From the NCBI GenBank assembly GCA_036403815.1, contig DASWQH010000055.1:1-64000 (forward strand): a DNA stretch of 64,000 nucleotides, read 5' to 3'. Positions within the stretch are counted from its first letter, which is position 1. The number at the start of each line of letters is the position of its first letter. A program made the translations under genes and the position numbers. The DNA is from JACVRN01 sp036403815 (GTDB lineage Bacteria; Acidobacteriota; Blastocatellia; Pyrinomonadales; Pyrinomonadaceae). The notes below the pieces were generated by a model that worked only from the letters and a program-made list of their open reading frames with translations, was not told the DNA's origin and ran no database searches. Positions 49,996 through 58,905 of this stretch are shown one piece after another.

Positions 49996-51203
49996 CCGCC
50001 GCTGTGTATAGATTAAAATGGAACTCGATGACCAATTCAGTATTTCTGCGCCATGTCGATTCCCGGTTCAAGATTCGCTCTCTTTTCCGGTCGCTTAAAG
50101 AGAGGGGGAGGTGGAGATGCTGGGCGAGCCTGTTTCTGCTTCTCTTTTGCGCCTGTTCCGCTCCGAAACCAAAGACGCAGGATCCCGCTCCCTTTCCGGC
50201 TCGTCCCGCTTACATTCTTGTCAGTCAAAATGTGGCTAATGGTTTTGAGAATAATGCTCTTGTCATCTTCGATGCGGAGGCGAGGGCGATCAGTCGCAAG
50301 ATTGACTTACCTCATTCGTGGGCTAAAAATTTCAGCCGCGACCCGCAGGGAAGAATCTGGATTGGATTTTCCGGCGACAGTTATCGCACTGACAACAGGG
50401 TGCAAATCTATTCGCCGCAAGGCCAACTCATTAAAATGATGCGGGTCGCGGACAATCCGAGCGCGGGCATTAGCTTTGCTGCCAATCGCGCATTTATCAC
50501 CTGTGCGGAAAATGGATTTAAAGGAAAGGTCTCCATCGTCAAACTGGATACTTTAGAGATTGAAAACCAGATTGAGATTGGTTTGAATAACAATGCCTCC
50601 TTAACCCTGCTTGCAAGCGCAGCAGACGAGCAAACTCTGGTAATCGCAGGTTTGACAAGCGGCGCTGATGAGGCGAGCTACAGTGTAGTCACTATCGTTG
50701 ATCCCCAAAAGCTGACGGTTATCGCACAGTCTCAACTCGGCAAGAACACAGATGTCTGGCGCATTCTTCCTCATAATGGAAATTTCTATCTTCTGAATGT
50801 CGGGAGCTACAGGCAGCCGCGCGACCATGCCAATGATATTTTAGTGCTCACACCGGGCACGCCGCCGGTCGTCAAACCTATGGCGACGGCGGCGTCACCT
50901 TTATGGGGCGCTATTTACGGCGAGATGCTTTACGCGTACCATAATCCGACGTGGAACAGTGTCGTCAACGATTCACATAGGCGTTTATCCGCGCTGAATC
51001 TGCAAAATGGATCGGTGAAAATTTGGGATTTACCGAACGACTGGGACGCCAGCGACCTGACTTTTCTGGCTGGTAGGATTTTGCTCACAAAAGGGGAAAT
51101 CGGAGAAGCTGATGACGGGCTATTTTACTTCGACCCGGTGACCGGCCAAATAGATCTCCTGTTACGGCAGGATGACGCAACGCAAACGCTGGGCGCGCCG
51201 TGA
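49992..51203 (+). CDS. Beta-propeller-like lipoprotein
   Basis: 403 residues from TTG 49992 (overlapping the previous stop), or 391 from ATG 50028. A basic N-terminus and hydrophobic segment end in a lipobox-like LFCAC (Cys about 55). The rest reads as repeated four-strand blades (ALVIFDAEARAISRKIDL; RVQIYSPQGQLIKMM; KVSIVKLDTLEIENQIEI; KLTVIAQSQLG; DGLFYFDPVTGQIDLLL), as in YVTN/NHL-type propellers. No enzyme motif. Coupled to the papain-like gene, so the two may act together in the envelope. Confidence 0.65.
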   Translation: MTAAVYRLKWNSMTNSVFLRHVDSRFKIRSLFRSLKERGRWRCWASLFLLLFCACSAPKPKTQDPAPFPARPAYILVSQNVANGFENNALVIFDAEARAISRKIDLPHSWAKNFSRDPQGRIWIGFSGDSYRTDNRVQIYSPQGQLIKMMRVADNPSAGISFAANRAFITCAENGFKGKVSIVKLDTLEIENQIEIGLNNNASLTLLASAADEQTLVIAGLTSGADEASYSVVTIVDPQKLTVIAQSQLGKNTDVWRILPHNGNFYLLNVGSYRQPRDHANDILVLTPGTPPVVKPMATAASPLWGAIYGEMLYAYHNPTWNSVVNDSHRRLSALNLQNGSVKIWDLPNDWDASDLTFLAGRILLTKGEIGEADDGLFYFDPVTGQIDLLLRQDDATQTLGAP

Positions 51204-51315
51204 ACAACAGAAAACAGTCTCGCCTACACTCTTTCACAGGTCTTTCAACTTTAACTTTTATCGACTTCAAGTTATTTATAGATACGTGCAACCAGTTGAC
51301 GCCCTTGAGAGCAGC

Positions 51316-53817
51316 GTGAAGTACGAAAGCAGCGCGGAGACTCCCCCTAACTCTGTATATGCTGAAGTAGCCATCCCGTTGCGACTTTCCCAGACGTTTA
51401 CTTATCGCCTTCCGGCTGCGCTTCAACCAGATGCTCAGGTAGGCTCGCGCCTGCTGGTTCCCTTCGGGCGTAAGCGCGTGACGGGCTACATAGTGGCGCT
51501 TGCCAGTGAGCTTGACCGCGCGGCGGAGTTGACCGATAGCGAGATTAAGGATGCGGAAGAGCTGCTTGATGCAGAGCCGCTCGTGACGCCGGAGATTCTG
51601 GAGATAACGCGCTGGGTCGCGGACTACTACGCCGCGCCGTGGGGCGAGGTCTTGAAGGCGGCGCTGCCCGCCGGGTTGAATGCGACGGTAGAGCAGGTGC
51701 TTTCGATTACGGCTGAAGGGCGTGACGAACTGGCGCGACTCCCTATTCACCGCACGGCGACGGCCAAAGCGCGTGCGCTTCGCTTTCTGGCAGATGAAGG
51801 TGAAGCATCTTTGCGTCAGCTTGCACGTCTCATAGGCGAAGCCCGTGCAAGCTCAGTTGCGCGCGAGTTGGAGCGTGCAGGCTGGATTAAGCTCACGCAT
51901 CGCGCGCGCTCCGTGCTGGCGAAAGCCAAACGACGAAAAGCCGTGCGCCTCCTGCCGGCCGATGCCCATGCTCAACGGGAAGCGACGCGCGCTCTTTCCG
52001 CCACACAGAACAAAATCATAGAGACCTTGATGGCCGAAGGCGGCGAGATGGCCTTCACGGATTTACTTGAGCGTGCCGGTGTGTCAGCCGCGCCGATTCA
52101 ATCTCTTGAGCGGCGCGGCATCGTAGGAGTTTTCGTGCGCGACGTTCGACGCGACCCGCTGGCCGACGCCATACTGCCCGACAATGAAGCTCTTAATTTG
52201 ACAGAAGCGCAAGCGTCTGCCCTGCGTGAAATCGAAGCGCCTATGGGAGAAGGAGTCTACGCGGCATTTCTTCTGCACGGCGTGACGGGTTCAGGCAAGA
52301 CTGAAATCTACATACGCGCCATGCGGGCGGCGCTCAATCACGGGCGCTCGGCCATGATGCTCGTGCCGGAAATTGCGCTGACGCCCGTCTTCTCCAGACG
52401 CCTTCGCGCGCACTTCGGCGACCGCGTAGCCATCTTTCATTCTTCTCTGACCACGGGCGAGCGCTTCGATGAATGGAGCCGACTCAAACGTGGCGAAGCG
52501 CGCGTCGTCATAGGCACGCGCTCGGCTGTGTTTGCGCCCGTCTCCGACCTCGGCCTGGTCGTCGTAGACGAAGAGCACGAGACCTCTTATCGTCAGCAGG
52601 AATCTCCGTTCTACAACGGGCGAGATACCGCCATCGTGCGTGCTCGTCAATCGAGCGCGGTCGTAGTCCTTGGCTCAGCCACGCCTTCGCTCGAATCTTT
52701 CCACAACGCGCAGGGCGGCAAGTACCGTTACCTACACCTGCCTGACAGAATCGCCAACCGCGCTATGGCTCGCGCCGAAATCATAGACATGCGCTCAAGC
52801 TTTGCCAAAGCAGGCAAGCCGGAAATCTTCGCGGACGACCTGCTCACAGCGATTGAAGAGACGCACGAGCGCGGCGAGCAATCCATCATCCTGCTCAATC
52901 GTCGCGGCTATTCAAGCTTTGTCCTGTGCCGCACTTGCGGCGAATCCATACGCTGCACCAACTGCGACGTTACGCTTACCTACCATCGCGCGGAATCGAG
53001 TTTGCTTTGCCACTACTGCAATCTTCGCCGCGCAGCGCCCACGCGTTGCCCTTCATGCGAGGGCAAATACATCTACTACGTAGGAGAAGGCACGGAGCAG
53101 ATTGAAGAGATTTTGCAGCAACGCTTTCCGTCGCTTCGCATCGCACGACTTGACCGCGACACGACCGTTCGCCGCAAGCTCTTCGAGCGCACCATTCTGG
53201 AATTCGGCGCGGGCGATTTGGATATGCTCGTCGGCACTCAGATGCTTGCCAAGGGACATGATTTTCCGAACGTCACGCTGGTCGGAGTAGTTTCCGTTGA
53301 CGCTGGCCTTGCGCTGCCCGACTTTCGCTCAGCCGAGCGGGCATTTCAATTGATTACGCAGGTGGCGGGTCGCGCCGGACGCGGCTCACTACCGGGGCGC
53401 GTGCTCATTCAAACTTATCATCCGAACCACTACGCTCTGCGCCACGCTGCCGCGCAGGATTATCATGGCTTTTACGAGGAGGAGATTCGCTACCGCAAGA
53501 GCCTAAGCTATCCGCCCTTCGTCTCGCTCGCGTCCTTACTCGTTCACGGCGACGATCTGGGACGCATGCAGGCGACAGCCGCAGAGATAAGACGCTCGCT
53601 CGACGAAGCGAACACCGAACACGCATGCCGAATCTTAGGTCCTGCGCCCGCTCCCCTCTCCCGCCTGCGCGGCGAGCATCGCATACAGATTCTGCTCAAA
53701 TCGCGCAGCCGCCCGCGCCTGCGTCAGGTGATTGATCTAGCGCTCGCAGAAGCCGCCACACACGGCGCAGACATGCGCGCCGTGAATCTTGAGATTGACC
53801 CTGTGAATTTGATGTAG
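51316..53817 (+). CDS. priA: Primosomal replication restart helicase PriA
   Basis: 833 residues from GTG 51316; the open frame extends back to 51172 but that part overlaps the previous gene and lacks the PriA pattern (GTG at 51286 also possible). N-terminal 3'-DNA-binding domain (AEVAIPLRLSQTFTYRLP), winged-helix region, helicase with Walker A GVTGSGKTE and DEEH, and the eight-Cys zinc region (CRTCGESIRCTNC, CHYCNLR, CPSC). Restarts stalled replication forks. Length and motifs are normal. Confidence 0.95.
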   Translation: MKYESSAETPPNSVYAEVAIPLRLSQTFTYRLPAALQPDAQVGSRLLVPFGRKRVTGYIVALASELDRAAELTDSEIKDAEELLDAEPLVTPEILEITRWVADYYAAPWGEVLKAALPAGLNATVEQVLSITAEGRDELARLPIHRTATAKARALRFLADEGEASLRQLARLIGEARASSVARELERAGWIKLTHRARSVLAKAKRRKAVRLLPADAHAQREATRALSATQNKIIETLMAEGGEMAFTDLLERAGVSAAPIQSLERRGIVGVFVRDVRRDPLADAILPDNEALNLTEAQASALREIEAPMGEGVYAAFLLHGVTGSGKTEIYIRAMRAALNHGRSAMMLVPEIALTPVFSRRLRAHFGDRVAIFHSSLTTGERFDEWSRLKRGEARVVIGTRSAVFAPVSDLGLVVVDEEHETSYRQQESPFYNGRDTAIVRARQSSAVVVLGSATPSLESFHNAQGGKYRYLHLPDRIANRAMARAEIIDMRSSFAKAGKPEIFADDLLTAIEETHERGEQSIILLNRRGYSSFVLCRTCGESIRCTNCDVTLTYHRAESSLLCHYCNLRRAAPTRCPSCEGKYIYYVGEGTEQIEEILQQRFPSLRIARLDRDTTVRRKLFERTILEFGAGDLDMLVGTQMLAKGHDFPNVTLVGVVSVDAGLALPDFRSAERAFQLITQVAGRAGRGSLPGRVLIQTYHPNHYALRHAAAQDYHGFYEEEIRYRKSLSYPPFVSLASLLVHGDDLGRMQATAAEIRRSLDEANTEHACRILGPAPAPLSRLRGEHRIQILLKSRSRPRLRQVIDLALAEAATHGADMRAVNLEIDPVNLM

Positions 53818-53824
53818 AGGCAAA

Positions 53825-53974
53825 CAGTTTTCGGTTTTCAGTTTTTAGTTTTCAGCGATAGACTTTTATGCGAATTGCTTTTCTCGTTTAGGGGTTCCAC
53901 AATCGCATGGTCGAGTAGTTTCAAGCGACCTGAACCATAATTACTGAAAACTGAAAACTAAAAACTGAAAACCG
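53825..53974. repeat. Hairpin of TTTTCAG/TTTTTAG units before lpxD
   Basis: 53825-53855 pairs with 53944-53974 almost perfectly; each arm is four tandem heptads. The loop is about 88 bp, and the right arm ends 3 bases before the lpxD ATG. The same heptads recur at 47885 and 57462. Confidence 0.9.
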
Positions 53975-53977
53975 ATT

Positions 53978-55027
53978 ATGAAACTCGAAGAACTGGCAGA
54001 GCGTACGGGCGCAAGTGTTGAGGGCGGCGCGGAGGTTGAGATTAAAGGCGCTACCGGATTGGACATTGCGGAAGCGGGCGACGTTACCTTCCTGGCTAAC
54101 AAACGATACACACAGCAGGTTGAGACTACGCGCGCTTCGGCCATCTTCGTAGGCGAAGATGCGGAGATTGCTCGAAGAGACATAGCCATCCTGCGCACGC
54201 GCGATCCTTATCTTGCGTACACGCGTGCGCTCATACTCTTTCATCCTGAACCGGAGCACGAACCATTTATTCATCCCTCTGCCGTGATTGACCCGACGGC
54301 GCGTCTAGGCGAAGACGTTTGGATTGGAGCAAACGCGGTTATAGGGCGCGAGACGGAAATCGGTGCAGGGGTTCATATTCATCCGAACGCGACCGTTTAT
54401 GACGGAGTTCGCATAGGCCACGGCTCAATCATTCATTCGGGCGTGAGTTTGCGCGAAGGCACGATTCTTGGAGAGCGCGTCATAGTCCACAACAACACGG
54501 TCGTAGGCTCGGACGGTTTCGGCTTTGCAAAGGATGAAGAAGGCCGTTGGCTCAAGATTCCGCAGACGGGGCGGGTTGTCATTGAAGACGATGTGGAGAT
54601 TGGAGCGAACACTTCTATTGACCGCGCCTCGGTCGGAGAGACGCGCATAGGTCGCGGGACGAAGGTGGACAACCTTGTGCAGATAGGCCATTCCTGCACG
54701 GTGGGCGAAGACACTCTGTTATGCGGGCAGGTCGGGCTGGCAGGCAGCACAAAAGTCGGTAGCCGCGTCATACTGGCCGGACAGGTAGGCGTCGGCGGCC
54801 ATCTCACCATAGGCGACGATGCAGTGCTCATGGCGCAGGCCGGAGTCTTCTATGATGTTCCGCCGAAGAGCGTTTATTCGGGCGGCATCCCTGCCTTCGA
54901 TCACAAAGAATCCCTGCGCACCATGGCCGCCATACGAAAATTGACCGAAATGCAGCGCACCCTTCGCGCCCTGGAAAAACGCCTGAAGGAACTGGAAGAA
55001 AATCTATCTAATCAAGGCAAGGGGTAG
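53978..55027 (+). CDS. lpxD: UDP-3-O-acylglucosamine N-acyltransferase
   Basis: 349 residues, full length. Lipid A biosynthesis: transfers an acyl chain to UDP-3-O-acylglucosamine. N-terminal LpxD domain (GDVTFLANKRYT), then a left-handed beta-helix of hexapeptide repeats (VWIGANAVIG, IHPNATVYDG, VGSDGFGFAKD, IGHSCTVGED, VGVGGHLTIG) and a C-terminal helix. Shows the cell has an LPS-type outer membrane. No other lpx gene is adjacent. Confidence 0.96.
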   Translation: MKLEELAERTGASVEGGAEVEIKGATGLDIAEAGDVTFLANKRYTQQVETTRASAIFVGEDAEIARRDIAILRTRDPYLAYTRALILFHPEPEHEPFIHPSAVIDPTARLGEDVWIGANAVIGRETEIGAGVHIHPNATVYDGVRIGHGSIIHSGVSLREGTILGERVIVHNNTVVGSDGFGFAKDEEGRWLKIPQTGRVVIEDDVEIGANTSIDRASVGETRIGRGTKVDNLVQIGHSCTVGEDTLLCGQVGLAGSTKVGSRVILAGQVGVGGHLTIGDDAVLMAQAGVFYDVPPKSVYSGGIPAFDHKESLRTMAAIRKLTEMQRTLRALEKRLKELEENLSNQGKG

Positions 55028-55099
55028 TGTCCTAACTTCGTTGTACGCCAGTTATGGAAGCGGGAATTACTATAGCGATTTGCGATTGAGTGTAACCCA

Positions 55100-55174
55100 G
55101 GTCAGTACCGCCTGCGGTAGCGGGCGGGTGATAGCGATGCCAAAGACCCGCCCGCTCACGCAGGCGGTACTGAC
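55100..55174. repeat. GGTCAGTACCGCCTGCG hairpin, copy 2
   Basis: AGGTCAGTACCGCCTGCGG at 55100-55118 is mirrored by CACGCAGGCGGTACTGAC ending at 55174. It shares the outer 17 bp of both arms and the internal CGGGCGGGT with 26648-26725. Confidence 0.85.
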
Positions 55175-55224
55175 ATAAGACGCATTGCGCAGCGGCTATA
55201 TGCAATTGCAACGCGTTATAAACG

Positions 55225-55346
55225 GATGAACCGCGAAAATCACACGAAGCCTCACAAAAGCGCGCACACATAATGAGACTCTTTGCCCTTCTTCTATTTT
55301 CGTGGGGCTTAGTGTGATTTAGTGGTTTGTTTTTGCTTCGGGTTGA
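55225..55346. repeat. Inverted repeat with AAATCACAC/GTGTGATTT arms
   Basis: CCGCGAAAATCACACGAAGC (about 55231) faces GGGGCTTAGTGTGATTTAGT (about 55303-55322) in imperfect inverted orientation, followed by GGTTT. Together with 55100-55174 it fills the convergent lpxD-SDR gap; no gene is seen there. Confidence 0.55.
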
Positions 55347-55365
55347 AGAAGAAAATAAAGCGCGA

Positions 55366-56115
55366 CTAAGTGACTGCACCGCCGTCCACTATGACGACCT
55401 CGCCGTTCATGAAGCTATTGCGATCCGAAGCCATGAAGGCTGCGTATTCGGCGAGTTCTTCGGGGCGGCCAAGACGACCGCGCGCGACCCAGAAGTCGTG
55501 CATCTCAAGCAGGCGGTCGGGCAGGGTGTGTGCAAGGTCTGTGTCGAAGATTCCGGCGGCGATGGCGTTGACGGTGACGCCGAAAGTCGCTGCCTCACGC
55601 GAAAGGCATTTGGTGAACCCTATGACGGCTGCCTTAGACGTTGCGTAATGCACAGCGGTCGGCAGTGCGCGAATTGCGCCGATGGAAGTGATGTTGAGGA
55701 TGGTTCCCTTTCGCTGGCGAATCATCTGCTTGTAGATGGGCTTGGTTACGGCAAAGAGGCCGTTGACGTTCGTGTTGATGACTTCGTCCCAGGCGCGGTC
55801 TGTGGTGGTGGCAAAGTTGTCGCCGCGATTGATGGCTGCGTTGTTGACCAGTATGTCCACTCCGCCCCATTCTTCAACAAGCTGTCTGGTCAGGCGCTTC
55901 ATGCCGACGCGATCCGTGATGGAGACTTTGAAGGCGTGCGTGCGCCGACCATGCGCCTTTATTTTCTCTGAAGTCTGTTCGGCCAGATCGTCGCGGGCGT
56001 TGTAGTTGAAAGCCACGTCTGCGCCCTCGCGCGCGAAAACATCGCAGAGCGCAGCGCCTATGCCGCGCGAACCGCCCGTAATAAAAGCCCGTTTCCCCTC
56101 AAGCAAGAGACTCAA
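55366..56115 (-). CDS. FabG-like short-chain dehydrogenase/reductase
   Basis: 249 residues from TTG 56115, preceded by GGGAGAAG; the open frame to 56232 crosses a terminator and is unlikely. SDR motifs: TGGSRGIGAAL, NNAAINRGD, LNITSIGAI with catalytic Ser region, and YATSK. It has the typical length of 3-oxoacyl-ACP reductase; a fatty-acid or other hydroxy-acyl substrate is likely but unproven. Directly downstream of a glycosyltransferase gene, separated by an intrinsic terminator. Confidence 0.85.
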   Translation of the reverse strand: MSLLLEGKRAFITGGSRGIGAALCDVFAREGADVAFNYNARDDLAEQTSEKIKAHGRRTHAFKVSITDRVGMKRLTRQLVEEWGGVDILVNNAAINRGDNFATTTDRAWDEVINTNVNGLFAVTKPIYKQMIRQRKGTILNITSIGAIRALPTAVHYATSKAAVIGFTKCLSREAATFGVTVNAIAAGIFDTDLAHTLPDRLLEMHDFWVARGRLGRPEELAEYAAFMASDRNSFMNGEVVIVDGGAVT

Positions 56116-56130
56116 ACTGTGTTCTTCTCC

Positions 56131-56165
56131 CAAAAATGCCCGCCGCGAAAGGCCGCGAGGCGGGC
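56131..56165 (-). terminator. Intrinsic terminator between the glycosyltransferase and SDR genes
   Basis: On the - strand, GCCCGCC (56165-56159) pairs with GGCGGGC (56144-56138), with a 14-base loop, followed by ATTTTTG. It lies only some 5-10 bases before the SDR ribosome-binding site, so it may also act as an attenuator. Confidence 0.65.
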
Positions 56166-56247
56166 GCGAAGTTTCAGACTGCTTTGTTATCTTGAAGCGA
56201 GAATTAAAGCCTAAATTGCACGAGACAGTCAAACTGCGGCGGAAGGC

Positions 56248-57456
56248 TCAAACTACTCTGCGCGCGGCTTCGACCAGCACAGGCTCTTCTCGCGCCATGA
56301 CTGGCGCAGGGATAAGCGCTGCAATCTCTTCTACTATGCGGCGTGTGGCATTCGGAATCGCAAGGCCGACCGTGGCGGCGCGCAACGCTGCATAATGTTT
56401 GGTGTCTTCCATCATGCGACGCACGACGGGCACTATGTCGTGTGCCTGCTCAAGCATGATGCCAGCGCCGCGCCGCACTATCAGATTGGCGGCACCGGCT
56501 TCCTGCGGCATCGGCGGCGTCGTGGCATCCGCTATAATCGGTACATGACAGGCCATCGCCTCAAAGGTCGTCAGCCCGCCCAGTTTGGAGATCATCACAT
56601 TGGCGGCGCACATCAACTGCTCGACCTGCTCCGAGTATCCTATGACTTTGATGGGGAAAGGAGCCTGTTTAGCAATGGTCTCGACTTCAGCGCGCAGAGT
56701 TTCGTTTTTGCCTGCCAGAAAGATGGCCTGCACGTCCAGGTGTCCCTTAACCAGCTCGCGGAAGATTTGCGGGATGTTGCCGCCGCCGACCCATCCGGCG
56801 TTAACGAAGACAGTGAACTTCTCCGGGTCTAATCCGAGCGCGCGGCGCGCGGCTTGCGCTGCTTCTTCATCCGGAAACTGGAACTTGGGATGCACCGGCA
56901 TCCCGGAAACTTTTATACGCTCCGGCTCAACGCCGTAATCAATAAGCTGCTGTCTGGCTTCAACGCTTGCGACAAGGTATAGACTCACATCGTCGCAAGC
57001 CCAGCCTTTCCAGAACCCGTAGCAGGGGTCTGTGACGACCGTGATAAGAGGAATCTTATCCGCGAGTTTCAGTTCCTTAAGCACGCGCGCAATCCCGTGC
57101 TGGGTCAGAGGGTGTACGCTGACGACCACATGCGGGCACCAGCGCTCGAAGAGGTCTTGAATGTAGCCGAGCGTGCGCTTGAAAAAGAAGTCTCTGGTTT
57201 CCGGACGAAAGCGATTGATAGCCCAGTATAGATACTTCATCCAATGCTGCCGGTTCTTGAGTATCCAGTTATAAACTCTGACCATCTTCTCCGTGACGGC
57301 GTGCGAGTCTTCGATAGCGCGCACCACGCGCACGGCATATGATTGCCCGTGAAAAAACTTCTGCACGCCCGCCACAATCGCCGCCGCCGCAGAGCGATGC
57401 CCGCCGCCCGTGTCGGACGAGATGATTAAGATTTTGGGGACTCTTGCACGAAACAT
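56248..57456 (-). CDS. MGDG-synthase-like glycosyltransferase
   Basis: 402 residues, GT28 family. N-terminal MGDG-synthase domain (SDTGGGHRSAA at 14-24; VVVSVHPLTQHG) and a C-terminal nucleotide-sugar domain (VFVNAGWVGGGNIPQIFREL, KLGGLTTFEAMACHVPII, PQEAGAA). Known relatives glycosylate diacylglycerol to make membrane glycolipids. Cytoplasmic or membrane-peripheral; no signal peptide. A hairpin repeat ends 5 bases before the ATG. Confidence 0.88.
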   Translation of the reverse strand: MFRARVPKILIISSDTGGGHRSAAAAIVAGVQKFFHGQSYAVRVVRAIEDSHAVTEKMVRVYNWILKNRQHWMKYLYWAINRFRPETRDFFFKRTLGYIQDLFERWCPHVVVSVHPLTQHGIARVLKELKLADKIPLITVVTDPCYGFWKGWACDDVSLYLVASVEARQQLIDYGVEPERIKVSGMPVHPKFQFPDEEAAQAARRALGLDPEKFTVFVNAGWVGGGNIPQIFRELVKGHLDVQAIFLAGKNETLRAEVETIAKQAPFPIKVIGYSEQVEQLMCAANVMISKLGGLTTFEAMACHVPIIADATTPPMPQEAGAANLIVRRGAGIMLEQAHDIVPVVRRMMEDTKHYAALRAATVGLAIPNATRRIVEEIAALIPAPVMAREEPVLVEAARRVV

Positions 57457-57461
57457 GTAAT

Positions 57462-57543
57462 CAGTTTTCAGCTCACAGTTTTCAGTTTACAGTTTTCATA
57501 AGAAGCGCGACTGGCTTTTACTGTAAACTGAAAACTGAAAACT
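57462..57543. repeat. Hairpin of TTTTCAG/TTTACAG units
   Basis: 57462-57498 (CAGTTTTCAGCTCACAGTTT onward) pairs with 57520-57543. It occupies the gap between the radical SAM stop and the glycosyltransferase start, 5 bp from each. Confidence 0.85.
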
Positions 57544-57547
57544 TTCT

Positions 57548-58744
57548 TTAAGCTTTGACAGCCAGGCCAGCGGCCTCTTCTTCCTCTTTGCGCTCGTGTT
57601 CGCGGCGCGCCTTCTTCATCTCGCGCTCAAGTCGCTTAATTTGAATCAGGTGCTTCGGATTGAAAGGCAAGCTTGGGTAGTAACAGTTGGATTCATGCGT
57701 GCAGAAGCAGCCGTCCGCAGCCTTCTTGCGGCGCTCTTTCATCGCGGGCGTGAGCCAGAGTTGCTGAAAGTTCCAGTCGAAGTCGCGCAGATTGCCGACC
57801 GGCGCAAGGTTCTCGCACGAAGAGACAGTCCCCTCGTCGTAGATGACAGCACCGGCTGTTCCAGCATAACAGGTTAACTGAGCCTTCTGCTCCTCCTGCG
57901 TTTTGGCTATGAGGCCGTGCATGTAAATATCAATCGCGGCTTTGAAGAAGCCCGCGTCGCCGCCGTAGTTGTTCTTGATGGCAGCGTGGCGCGAATCGTC
58001 GTCAATCATGTGCGCAAGCCGCGCGTAGCGCTCGTGGTCTATGTCCAACTCGACGGGGTCGGCTGAAGGGGGTCGTATGTAGTTGAAGTTGACCTTGTCG
58101 GGCTTCAAATCATACTTCAAAAAGTCGTACCACTCGAAGATGGTGTCCTGGTTCGAATTCATGAAGCACGTGCAGGTCTGAATATCCAGTCGCGGGTACT
58201 CTTTTTTAATCGCCTGAAGCTGTCGAGCGGTATCAATCGCTATATCCCAAGAGCCGGGCTTCTGTCGAATCTTCTCGTGCTGATCCTTCAAGCCGTCAAT
58301 GCCTAGAGCGACCGTCACATTCAGATTCGGGCATTCCTGTAGGAGACGCGTGACATCCGGCATGATGCGCTTTTGAATCTGTCCGTTCGACATCAGGTAA
58401 ACTGATTCGAGCCGGTTGTTCTCATAAAAGGCGCGCACGATTTCCGGCAGGTCTTTGCGCGTGAACGGCTCGCCGCCAGCGATGATGAGCACACCCAGAT
58501 TGCCGCCAAGGGTCTGTGAAATCTTCTCAAGCTCGTGTGTCTTCATCTGCAATTTTTTACGCGGGCGGTCGTCCAGCTCGTCCGTAAAAAAGCAGTGCGT
58601 GCAGCGCATGTCGCAAACACTCGTGACCAGAATATTCAGCAGCACAGGCGCAAACGGCTGCCCCACGGCCAGCCGCGCATAACGTTTCAAAAGCTCTCGT
58701 GTCGTATAATCCATCTCTTCACCACATTGCGTGCTCTCGCTCAT
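57548..58744 (-). CDS. Radical SAM protein with C-terminal Cys-rich tail
   Basis: About 398 residues; the start is uncertain (ATG 58744, or ATG 58714 with GGTGAAGAG just ahead; frame open to 58762). Radical SAM CxxxCxxC is CDMRCTHC, followed by LGVLIIAGGEPFTRKDLPEIV. The C-terminal region has further Cys (LTCYAGTAGAVIYDEGTVSSCEN, split by neutral residues, and CFCTHESNC), as in SPASM/twitch domains that bind extra Fe-S clusters. The substrate is unknown. Same strand and adjacent to the glycolipid glycosyltransferase. Confidence 0.85.
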   Translation of the reverse strand: MSESTQCGEEMDYTTRELLKRYARLAVGQPFAPVLLNILVTSVCDMRCTHCFFTDELDDRPRKKLQMKTHELEKISQTLGGNLGVLIIAGGEPFTRKDLPEIVRAFYENNRLESVYLMSNGQIQKRIMPDVTRLLQECPNLNVTVALGIDGLKDQHEKIRQKPGSWDIAIDTARQLQAIKKEYPRLDIQTCTCFMNSNQDTIFEWYDFLKYDLKPDKVNFNYIRPPSADPVELDIDHERYARLAHMIDDDSRHAAIKNNYGGDAGFFKAAIDIYMHGLIAKTQEEQKAQLTCYAGTAGAVIYDEGTVSSCENLAPVGNLRDFDWNFQQLWLTPAMKERRKKAADGCFCTHESNCYYPSLPFNPKHLIQIKRLEREMKKARREHERKEEEEAAGLAVKA

Positions 58745-58905
58745 AAACGCAATCAAGAACACAAAGTGTCGCGCAATCTCACGCGACAGTTAAACTTAAC
58801 TGATAAAGCATTTAACCCGACATGTCAAACTGAACCTGAAAGTAATTCTCAGACCTTTGCTTTCCTGCGAAAAGCAGCAGGGATTCTTTGATGCGCTTGT
58901 GTGCC

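Noticed and set aside
51172..51315. N-terminal extension of PriA in the open frame
   Set aside because: Overlaps the previous gene by 32 bp and does not look like the PriA N-terminal domain, which begins after GTG 51316.
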